Shown here piece by piece: positions 57,433 through 64,000 of a DNA stretch of 64,000 bases. The notes beneath the pieces were generated by a model. That model did no database searches. It saw only the letters and a program-made list of their open reading frames with translations, and was not told where the DNA came from. The translations under genes and the position numbers were made by a program. Source of the DNA: Rhizobium ecuadorense (GTDB lineage Bacteria > Pseudomonadota > Alphaproteobacteria > Rhizobiales > Rhizobiaceae); contig NZ_LFIO01001267.1 of the NCBI RefSeq assembly GCF_001187535.1, forward strand, positions 62,001-126,000, read 5' to 3'. Within the stretch, counting starts at the first letter, position 1, and every line of letters starts with the position of its first letter.

Positions 57433-59058
57433 TTATTCCGGCTTGGCGTCGATCATGGCGATCAGCGTGCGCAGCCGGTCGGCCTCGTAAGGCGGCTTAT
57501 CGGGGCGAAGGCGGGCGATGCGGGGGAAGCGCATGGCGACACCCGATTTGTGCCGCGTCGAGCGGTTGATGCCCTCGAAGGCCACCTCGACGACGAAGCC
57601 GAAATCCTTGTCGGCGCGCACGGCGCGCACCGGCCCGAAGCGCTCGGTGGTGTTGTTGCGCACAAATTTGTCCAGCACTTCGAGCTCGGCATCGGTGAAA
57701 CCGAAATAGGCCTTGCCGACGGGCACCAGCTGTTCGCCATCCTCGTCGTCGGCCCAGACGCCGAAGGTGAAATCGGAATAGTAGCTCGAGCGCTTGCCAT
57801 GGCCGCGCTGGGCATACATCAGCACCGCATCGACATTATAGGGATTGCGCTTCCACTTGAACCAGGGACCCTTCATCCGGCCGGCCTGGTAGATGCTGTC
57901 GCGGCGTTTGATCATCACGCCCTCGATGACCGGATCCGGCGGGGCGGCGCGGAGGCGGTCGAGCTCGTCCCAGGACGAGAAAGGCACCAGCGGCGAGAGG
58001 TCGAAACGGTCGTGGGGGGCGCGATCGATGATTTCGGTCAGACGGTCGCGGCGGTCGGTATAGCTCCGGCCGCGCACATCCTCGTCATCGTCGAAGAGCA
58101 GGTCATAGGTGCGGATGAAGGCCGGATAGTCGGCCAGCATCTTCGGCGTCACCGTCTTGCGATTGAGGCGCTGCTGCAGGTCGGAGAAGGTGCGGGTCGG
58201 GCTGTTGGAGCGGGCGGTGCCGCCGACCAGCAGCTCGCCGTCGACGACGCCGGAAAAACTGATGGCGTCGAGAATATCGGGAAAAGCGCCTGAAATGTCG
58301 TCGCCGGAGCGCGAATAGATCTTGCGCCGGTCGCCGGAACGGGAGAGCTGGACACGGATGCCGTCCCATTTCCATTCGGCGGCGTAGTCGGCGGGATCGA
58401 GACCGCTCAAGTCCCCCTCCTCCACCGCGTTGGCGAGCATGACGGAATGGAAGATCGCCGGTGTCGCCAGCACCGGTTTTTCGCCACCGTCCGCCAGCCA
58501 TTCGAACAGCGTCTCATAGGGCGGCTGCAGCCCGTGCCAGAGGGTTTCGATTTCGGTGACGTCCTTGTCGCCGAGATCGGCCAGCGCCTGTTTGGCCAGA
58601 CGGGCCGAAACGCCGATGCGCATGGCGCCGGTCGCCAGCTTGATGAAGGCGAACCGGCCGGACGAATCCAGCCGGTCGAGCAGGTCGCGGACGAAGCTGC
58701 GCACTTCGGTGCGGCCGAGCGCATTCATGCCGGCGACGACCTCGCCGAGCCGCGGCTGGGAAAGGGCGGAGCGGTCGATATCGCGCTCATTGTCCCAGAC
58801 GAGCGAGATGGTTTCGGCGAGATCGCCGACATAGTCGTAGGAATAGCGGAACAGCACCTCGTCCATGCGCTCCAGCACCAGCTCGCGCAGCATGGCGGGC
58901 TTGACGTTGCGCACCTCCAGCGTGCCGGCGATGGCGGCAAGGCCATAACCGCGGTCGGGATCGGGCGTATCGCGGAAATAATCGGTCAGCAGCTTGAGTT
59001 TGCCGTTGCGGCTGGGGGTGAGGACGAGGCGATCGAGGAGGTCGGCGAAGGCTTTCAT
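57433..59058 (-). CDS. ATP-dependent DNA ligase of the exonuclease-associated type
   Basis: 541 aa. Adenylation motif EWKWDGIRVQLS carries the lysine that accepts AMP; motif III GELLVGG, motif IIIa FIRTYDLLFDDDED, motif IV VIEGVMIKRRD and motif V GPWFKWKRNP follow in order. The N-terminal part (about 1-200) is a helical DNA-binding domain. Proteins of this type (cisplatin damage-response ligase group) occur next to an MBL-fold exonuclease, as here. They join DNA during repair. The start is the ATG beginning MKAFADLL; the frame is open further upstream only because the inserted repeat has no stop. Confidence 0.9.
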   Translation of the reverse strand: MKAFADLLDRLVLTPSRNGKLKLLTDYFRDTPDPDRGYGLAAIAGTLEVRNVKPAMLRELVLERMDEVLFRYSYDYVGDLAETISLVWDNERDIDRSALSQPRLGEVVAGMNALGRTEVRSFVRDLLDRLDSSGRFAFIKLATGAMRIGVSARLAKQALADLGDKDVTEIETLWHGLQPPYETLFEWLADGGEKPVLATPAIFHSVMLANAVEEGDLSGLDPADYAAEWKWDGIRVQLSRSGDRRKIYSRSGDDISGAFPDILDAISFSGVVDGELLVGGTARSNSPTRTFSDLQQRLNRKTVTPKMLADYPAFIRTYDLLFDDDEDVRGRSYTDRRDRLTEIIDRAPHDRFDLSPLVPFSSWDELDRLRAAPPDPVIEGVMIKRRDSIYQAGRMKGPWFKWKRNPYNVDAVLMYAQRGHGKRSSYYSDFTFGVWADDEDGEQLVPVGKAYFGFTDAELEVLDKFVRNNTTERFGPVRAVRADKDFGFVVEVAFEGINRSTRHKSGVAMRFPRIARLRPDKPPYEADRLRTLIAMIDAKPE

Positions 59059-59080
59059 GAGAGCCGCCTCATTCCGGGGA

Positions 59081-59239
59081 AAGACCCCTCCCCAACCCCT
59101 CCCCACAGGTGGGAGGGGCTAACCCGCGGCACTGCGCTGCCCTCTTTCGACCTCAGCGTTCCCGGCAGTGATTTTGTGGTGGGACGGGTCGACAAGTTAA
59201 GCCCCTCCCCCTTGTGGGGAGGGGTTGGGAAGGGATTTT
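59081..59239. repeat. Palindromic GC-rich intergenic element, family A copy 3
   Basis: About 159 bp with the same left end AAGACCCCTCCCCAACC and right end GTGGGGAGGGGTTGGGAAGGG, in the same orientation as copies 1 and 2. It fills most of the 201-bp gap between the exonuclease and ligase genes of one operon. Its interior differs from the other two copies. Confidence 0.8.
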
Positions 59240-59259
59240 CAGGCAGCACACGGCTCATC

Positions 59260-60270
59260 TCAATCCGCCTCATCTTCATAGCCCACCAGATGCAGCGGCT
59301 TGGCCTTGATGCCCTGCAGCTGGCACCAGCGCACCAGCGCCTCCTCGCGGCCATGGGTCACCCAGACTTCGGCCGGGTGCAGTTGCCGGATGGTTTCCGT
59401 CAGTTCCGGCCAATCGCAATGATCGGAGATAACGAGCGGCAGTTCGACGCCGTGCTGTTTGGCGCGCTGGCGCACCATCATCCAGCCGGAGGCGAAGGCC
59501 GGCAGCGGCTCGTTGAAGCGGCGGGCCCAGCGGTCGGCGAAGGCCGAGGACGGACCGATGACGACGGCACCTTTGAAGGTGGATTTGTCGCGGCTCTCGA
59601 TCGTCGCCGGCAGCAGCTCGCCGAGATCGATGCCCTCACCGACATAATAGTCGCAGAGCCTTTCCATGGCTCCATGAATGTAGATCGGCTCGGTGTAACC
59701 GGCATCGCGCAGCAGCCTGATGACGCGCTGGGCCTTTCCCAGCGCATAGGCGCCGACCAGATGGGTTCGCTCGGGAAACTGCCGGAGCGAGGCCAGCAGC
59801 TTGGCCGTCTCGTCCATCGGATCGGGATGATGGAAGACCGGTAGGCCGAAGGTCGCCTCGGTGATGAAGACATCGCAGGGAACCGGCACATAGGCGGCGC
59901 AGGTCGGGTCGGGGCGGCGCTTGTAGTCGCCGGAGACGACGATGCGGGTACCGTTCTTTTCGATGGCGATCTGGGCCGAGCCGAGCACATGGCCGGCCGG
60001 ATGAAAGCTCACCTTGACGCCGTTGACCAGCAGCTCCTCGCCGAAACCGGTACTCTGCTCGCTGGCGCAGAAGCCCTCGCCGTAACGCAGGCGCATGATG
60101 TCGAGGGTCTGGCGGGTGGCGAGCACGTTCACATGGCCCGGCCGGGCGTGATCGGAATGACCGTGGGTGACGAGCGCCCGTTCCACCGGCCGCACAGGAT
60201 CGACATAGAAGCCGCCTTCCGGGCAATAGAGCCCTTCCGGGGCGGGATAAAGCAGTGCATCAGGTCTCAT
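59260..60270 (-). CDS. Ligase-associated MBL-fold DNA exonuclease
   Basis: 336 aa. Metallo-beta-lactamase core: THGHSDHARPGH (HxHxDH), VSFHPAGHVLGSAQIAIEKNGTRIVVSGDYKRRPD, then a beta-CASP-like insertion and SDHCDWPELTETIRQLHPAEVWVTHGRE. This matches the exonucleases that accompany the above ligase type and, in other bacteria, an Lhr-type helicase and a phosphoesterase. Cytosolic DNA processing. The ATG begins MRPDALLYPAPEG. It starts 46 bp after the alpha/beta hydrolase gene on the same strand. Confidence 0.87.
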   Translation of the reverse strand: MRPDALLYPAPEGLYCPEGGFYVDPVRPVERALVTHGHSDHARPGHVNVLATRQTLDIMRLRYGEGFCASEQSTGFGEELLVNGVKVSFHPAGHVLGSAQIAIEKNGTRIVVSGDYKRRPDPTCAAYVPVPCDVFITEATFGLPVFHHPDPMDETAKLLASLRQFPERTHLVGAYALGKAQRVIRLLRDAGYTEPIYIHGAMERLCDYYVGEGIDLGELLPATIESRDKSTFKGAVVIGPSSAFADRWARRFNEPLPAFASGWMMVRQRAKQHGVELPLVISDHCDWPELTETIRQLHPAEVWVTHGREEALVRWCQLQGIKAKPLHLVGYEDEAD

Positions 60271-60316
60271 ACAGCAAGAGATAGCGGCAAATGGGCGCGA
60301 GGCCAGAGGGAGCCAT

Positions 60317-61123
60317 TCAAGACGGGAGCCCGTCGAGGAAGGACAACACTGCGGCGTTGAACTCGACCGGCCGCTGCAGCGGCGCAAAATGGCTGACGCC
60401 CTTGAGAGTGATCATCCGAGCGTCCGGAATGCTGCGGGCGAGATATTCGGCATGTTCCGGTTTGATGAACTCGTCATGTTCGCCGAGCACGATCGCAACC
60501 GGCACGCGGATGCGGCCGAGATCTTCGGCCCGATAATTCGGCTCCGTCCGCATCATCAGGCTGACCGCCTCGACGAAGCCATTGAAATCGTCCGGCGTGG
60601 CGGACAATGCCGCATAATCCTTGGCGTGGCGACTGAAGCATCGGTCGACGACCGGGGTCGCAACGAATTCCAGCGTGCCGCTCGGATCCATGTTGCAGGC
60701 GAAGAAGAAGACGCCCGCGACACGTGACGGCGCCGTCGCGGCGAGAATCAGCGCGATGCAGGCGCCATCGCTCCAGCCGACAAAGGCCGCTTTCTCAAGA
60801 GAGAGCTCGTCCATGACATCAAGCACGTCTGCAGCCATCAGCTCATAGGTATAGGGACGTGCATCGCGGCTGCTGCGGCCATGGCCGCGGCTGTCGATCA
60901 GCACGACGCGGCGGCCGCTTTGGAGCAGCGCCGGGACCTGATAGCCCCAGTTGCCGCTATGGCCGAGGCCGCCATGCAGCAGGATGACGGCAGGCCCGGC
61001 GCCGTAGCTCGCATACCAGATGCGGGCGCCGGCGCGTCCGACATGACCTTCGACAGAAGCCGGTGGCAAGGGCGCGGCGCCATGGGCTTCGAAACGGATG
61101 AGTTCGTCGTCCTGTTGTTCCAT
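60317..61123 (-). CDS. Alpha/beta hydrolase
   Basis: 268 aa. Core motifs: PAVILLHGGLGHSGNWGYQVPALLQSGRRVVLIDSRGHGRSS, nucleophile elbow VGWSDGACIALIL (Ser-Asp type GxSxG, near residue 127), VLGEHDEFI with the acidic residue, and GVSHFAPLQRP with the His. The catalytic triad is complete. No signal peptide. Esterase, lactonase or haloperoxidase-like; substrate unknown. First gene of the hydrolase-exonuclease-ligase operon, which is an unusual partner for DNA repair genes. Confidence 0.85.
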   Translation of the reverse strand: MEQQDDELIRFEAHGAAPLPPASVEGHVGRAGARIWYASYGAGPAVILLHGGLGHSGNWGYQVPALLQSGRRVVLIDSRGHGRSSRDARPYTYELMAADVLDVMDELSLEKAAFVGWSDGACIALILAATAPSRVAGVFFFACNMDPSGTLEFVATPVVDRCFSRHAKDYAALSATPDDFNGFVEAVSLMMRTEPNYRAEDLGRIRVPVAIVLGEHDEFIKPEHAEYLARSIPDARMITLKGVSHFAPLQRPVEFNAAVLSFLDGLPS

Positions 61124-61239
61124 TGTGATGCCAATCCTCTCCTGAGATAACCGCGCATAGAAAAGCCGGAAAACAGCCCAAGAACAACCAGAATCGCTTT
61201 CTAGCTGTTGTCTTCTTCGATGCAATCAGGGGGAGCAAT

Positions 61240-62211
61240 ATGGGCAGGAAGCTTTTCTATGGCGCGGTCGCGGTCGCGCTCGCCGCGGCCGGCATCTATC
61301 TCAACAATAGCAGCCTGCTTGCCGCGCATCGGCCGGGAAAGCCGGTGCTGCTCGCCCATCGCGGCATCGCCCAGCGGTTCGACGAGACCGATCTGAAGAA
61401 CGACACCTGCACGGCGAGCCGCATGCTGCCGCCGAAACATGATTACCTCGAGAATACCATCCGTTCGATGCAGGCCGGCTTTGCGGCCGGCGCCGATATT
61501 GTCGAGATCGACGTGCATCCGACCACGGACGGCGCATTCGCGGTCTTTCACGACTGGACGCTCGACTGCCGCACCGACGGCCACGGCGTCACCCGCGAGC
61601 ATTCGATGGCGGAAATGCGAAAGCTCGACATCGGCTACGGCTATACCGCCGATGGCGGCAAGACCTTTCCCTTCCGCGGCCGCGGCATCGGCATGATGCC
61701 GACGCTGGCGCAAGTCCTTTCGACCTTTCCGGATCGGCGCTTCCTGATCAACGTCAAGAGCCGCGATCCTTCCGAGGGCGAAAAGCTCGCCGCCGTGCTC
61801 AACGGGCTTCCCACCGAGCGGCGGGCAGAGATCATCGTCTATGGCGGCGACGAGCCGATCGATGTCCTGCGCCGGCTGGTGCCCGAGATCAAGACCGCCT
61901 CGCGCAAGAGCCTGAAGAGCTGCCTCTTCGGCTACATCGGCTATGGCTGGACCGGAGTGCTGCCGGATGCCTGCAAACACGCGATGATGCTGGTGCCGAT
62001 CAACATCGCGCCATGGCTCTGGGGCTGGCCGGACCGTTTCCTCAACCGGATGCACGATGCCGGAACCGAGGTCTTCGTGCTCGGCCCCTATCGCGGCGGC
62101 GATTTTTCGACCGGCATCGACGACGCCGCGCACTTGGCGCGGCTGCCGGAGAACTATGCGGCGGGTATATGGACGAACGAGATCGAGGCGATCGGCAAAC
62201 ATTTCAGGTAA
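61240..62211 (+). CDS. Glycerophosphodiester phosphodiesterase family protein, membrane-anchored
   Basis: 323 aa. N-terminal hydrophobic anchor (LFYGAVAVALAAAGIYL), then GDPD TIM-barrel motifs: VLLAHRGIAQRF (catalytic His), LENTIRSMQAGFAAGADIVEIDVHPTTDGAFAVFHDWTLDCRTDGHG (ENT, ExD and HD motifs), then MAEMRKLDIGYGY and PTLAQVL. The ligands expected for metal binding and catalysis are present. It would release glycerol 3-phosphate or similar from phosphodiesters in the periplasm or at the membrane. Its stop is 3 bp from the end of the convergent GGDEF-EAL gene. Confidence 0.85.
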   Translation: MGRKLFYGAVAVALAAAGIYLNNSSLLAAHRPGKPVLLAHRGIAQRFDETDLKNDTCTASRMLPPKHDYLENTIRSMQAGFAAGADIVEIDVHPTTDGAFAVFHDWTLDCRTDGHGVTREHSMAEMRKLDIGYGYTADGGKTFPFRGRGIGMMPTLAQVLSTFPDRRFLINVKSRDPSEGEKLAAVLNGLPTERRAEIIVYGGDEPIDVLRRLVPEIKTASRKSLKSCLFGYIGYGWTGVLPDACKHAMMLVPINIAPWLWGWPDRFLNRMHDAGTEVFVLGPYRGGDFSTGIDDAAHLARLPENYAAGIWTNEIEAIGKHFR

Positions 62212-62214
62212 AGC

Positions 62215-64000
62215 TCAGAGATCCCGCGCCCGTAGCAATGCCGGGATTTCCCCTGGGGAAACCGGCTTGGAGAAACGGTAGCCCTGCGCCTCCTCGCAGC
62301 GCGCGTGACGCAGGAAATCCATCTGGGCGTCGGTTTCCACACCTTCAGCGAGAACCGAAAGCTTGAGCGTCTGCGCCAGCGAAATCACCGCCGAGGCGAT
62401 GGCGACGGCGGTTTTGTCGCCCGGCAGGGCCTCGACCAGCGAACGGTCCATCTTCAGCCGATCGAAGGGGAAGGTCTTCAGCGCCGCGAGACTGGAATAG
62501 CCGGAGCCGAAATCGTCGATCGACAGGCGCACACCGAGCGCCCGCAGCGATTCCATCATGGCGAGCGCACGTTCGGCATCCTGCATCACCACGCTTTCGG
62601 TGACTTCCAGCTCCAGCCAGCGCGACTGCAGGCGATGGCGCTCCAGCGCCTCGGCGACATGACTTGCGAAATCCGGATCGGCGAACTGCTTGGCCGAGAC
62701 GTTGACGGCGATGGTCAGCGGCGCCAAGCCCATATCCTGCCAGTGGCGCGCCTGGCGGCAGGCCTCGTTCAGCACCCAGAGACCGAGGGGAACGATCAGG
62801 CCGGTCTCTTCGGCGAGCGGGATGAAATTGACCGGCGGCACCCTGCCCTTGGCCGGATGGTTCCAGCGCACCAGCGCCTCGATGCCGGTGATGCGGCCGG
62901 TGGCGACATCGACCTGCGGCTGGTATTGCAGGAGCAGCTGGTCGCCGGTGATCGCCTGGTGCAGTTCCTCCTGCTCGCCGATCGGCATTCCCACCGGCGT
63001 GCCGCCGCCATCGTGATGCTGCAAGGTGTTACGGCCGAGTTCCTTGGCGCGGTACATGGCGCGGTCGGCATTGGCGAGAAGCTCTTCCGAGGTCGCGCCG
63101 TCGAAGGGGAAGGCGGCGACGCCGATGCTCGAAGTGACGGTGATCTCGCCGCCATCGAAGGGGATCGGCCTGTTGATCGCCTTCTGCAGCTCGCGCAGGC
63201 GACGCGTGATGCCGGCATCGTGGCTCGACTGATGAACGAGCACCACGAGGAATTCGTCGCCGCCGAGACGCACCACCATATCGGATGCCCTGACACTGTT
63301 GGCCATACGGGCCGCGGTTTCCTTCAGCACTTCGTCGCCGGCGGCGTGGCCGCGGCCGTCGTTGATGTCCTTGAAATTATCGAGATCGATATAGGCGACG
63401 GTGACCTTGCGGGTGTTGCGCCGGGCCTGGTCGAGGATATTGGCCAGCCGCTCCTTGAGGAAGGCGCGGTTCGGCAGGCCGGTCAAATCATCATGATGGG
63501 CCATGAAATGGATGCGGTCATCGACACGCTTGCGCTCGATGGCAATGCCGGCAATGTGGGTGGCGAGCGCCACCAGCTTCATCTCGTGCTCCGTCGGACG
63601 GCGGACTTCCCTGGAATAGAGGGCGAAGGTGCCGAGCACATTGTTCTGCGAGGTGGCGATCGGCGTCGACCAGCAGGAGCGGAAACCAAAGGGCGCGACC
63701 AGCGCGCGAAAATCCTCCCAGAGCGGATCGCTCATCACATCCTCGACGATCACGGTCTGGCCGCGCCAGGCGGCGGTGCCGCAGGAGCCGACCTTGGGAC
63801 CGATGGTGACGCCGTCGATCAGGCGGCTATAGCCGCCGGGCAGATTGGGGGCGGCGCCGTGATAGAGCCTGGTACCCTCGCCGTTCAGCAGCAGCACCGA
63901 TCCGTCGATGCCGGTCAGTTGCGCCTCGATCATCAGCACCAGCGCCTCGAGGATCATCGGCAGCGGCTCGTTGCGGGCGATCATTTCCAGCAGGTTCGCC
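62215..64000 (-). CDS. GAF-GGDEF-EAL cyclic-di-GMP protein (5' end outside window)
   Basis: About 595 codons visible. The GAF sensor domain runs over about the first 160 (GVTIGPKVGSCGTAAWRGQTVIVEDVMSDPLWEDFR). It is followed by a GGDEF domain with intact signature (VVRLGGDEFLVVLV, after DDLTGLPNRAFLKERL and YIDLDNFKDINDGRGHAAGDEVL), then EAL with GIEALVRWNHP, a complete set including NVSAKQF, ELEVTESVV and IDDFGSGYSSLAALKTFPFDRLKMDRSLV, and a normal C-terminus. It could make and/or degrade c-di-GMP. The frame stays open to the window edge with ANLLEMIARNEPLPM, so the N-terminus continues beyond it. Confidence 0.92.
   Translation of the reverse strand, partial: ANLLEMIARNEPLPMILEALVLMIEAQLTGIDGSVLLLNGEGTRLYHGAAPNLPGGYSRLIDGVTIGPKVGSCGTAAWRGQTVIVEDVMSDPLWEDFRALVAPFGFRSCWSTPIATSQNNVLGTFALYSREVRRPTEHEMKLVALATHIAGIAIERKRVDDRIHFMAHHDDLTGLPNRAFLKERLANILDQARRNTRKVTVAYIDLDNFKDINDGRGHAAGDEVLKETAARMANSVRASDMVVRLGGDEFLVVLVHQSSHDAGITRRLRELQKAINRPIPFDGGEITVTSSIGVAAFPFDGATSEELLANADRAMYRAKELGRNTLQHHDGGGTPVGMPIGEQEELHQAITGDQLLLQYQPQVDVATGRITGIEALVRWNHPAKGRVPPVNFIPLAEETGLIVPLGLWVLNEACRQARHWQDMGLAPLTIAVNVSAKQFADPDFASHVAEALERHRLQSRWLELEVTESVVMQDAERALAMMESLRALGVRLSIDDFGSGYSSLAALKTFPFDRLKMDRSLVEALPGDKTAVAIASAVISLAQTLKLSVLAEGVETDAQMDFLRHARCEEAQGYRFSKPVSPGEIPALLRARDL

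Noticed and set aside
1..64000. tRNA or rRNA genes, integrase/transposase genes, CRISPR arrays
   Set aside because: None recognised on either strand. Without a covariance or HMM search a degenerate element could be missed.

Overview
The window looks like part of a Rhizobium genome (R. leguminosarum / R. etli group). It has high GC with strong third-position G/C, a dmeR-dmeF cobalt/nickel efflux pair with a G-tract operator, a membrane PQQ glucose dehydrogenase, a MarR-controlled ohr gene, a ligase-associated exonuclease/ligase pair, and several families of GC-rich palindromic intergenic repeats typical of Rhizobiales. I saw no tRNA, rRNA, CRISPR array, transposase or phage gene, so chromosome versus megaplasmid cannot be decided. 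Everything here was read by eye; no database or folding program was run.

Layout. 1-10.4 kb: a truncated DHA2 efflux pump, selO, gcd, a class A beta-lactamase with a twin-arginine-like signal, dmeRF with its operator, a GNAT gene behind a possible transcription attenuator, and a cytochrome c'/dihaem cytochrome c pair. 10.5-17.8 kb: a self-contained carbohydrate module with a LacI repressor divergent from a CUT2 ABC importer (ATPase, permease, binding protein), an inositol-dehydrogenase-like Gfo/Idh oxidoreductase, a TIM-barrel isomerase/epimerase and a stand-alone RpiR-type HTH protein. 17.8-26.2 kb: a LysE exporter divergent from a WYL-type regulator, a metallophosphoesterase lacking its GNH motif, sodB with terminator, a PmtA-like methyltransferase, a TauE/SafE permease, a SnoaL-like protein divergent from an MFS pump, and a TetR/GST divergent pair. 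26.2-32.4 kb: nadE, then an emrA-emrB type efflux operon that also carries a class III nucleotide cyclase, divergent from a LysR regulator.

32.4-43.3 kb: a low-GC orphan membrane protein, a class IV aminotransferase, a zinc alcohol dehydrogenase, a cupin, a CorC-like CBS protein, tam, a solitary zwf, two small unknowns and a HerA/DUF853 ATPase. 43.3-48.4 kb: two ABC-F ATPases flank a low-GC insert bounded by a duplicated ABC-F 3' end. The second ABC-F gene is preceded by a 23-codon leader ORF with a perfect Shine-Dalgarno sequence and a perfect 10-bp stem over its stop codon, which is the strongest candidate regulatory system in the window. 48.4-54.1 kb: a VOC / DUF1579 / DUF899 set divergent from a MarR regulator, ohr/ohrR, an rpsU gene read from a TTG codon, and a cold-shock gene. 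54.1-64 kb: tandem L,D-transpeptidases, a probably frameshifted small gene, an alpha/beta hydrolase, a hydrolase-exonuclease-ligase operon interrupted by a palindromic element, a GDPD-family phosphodiesterase, and a GAF-GGDEF-EAL protein cut by the window end.

Functional themes are detoxification and efflux (two DHA2 pumps, one DHA1 pump, CDF, GST, beta-lactamase, ABC-F), peroxide and superoxide defence (sodB, ohr), sugar oxidation and uptake (gcd, zwf, CUT2 module) and DNA repair (exo-lig). Most divergent gene pairs have a clear palindrome in their shared promoter region, so local autoregulated units appear to be the main organising principle.
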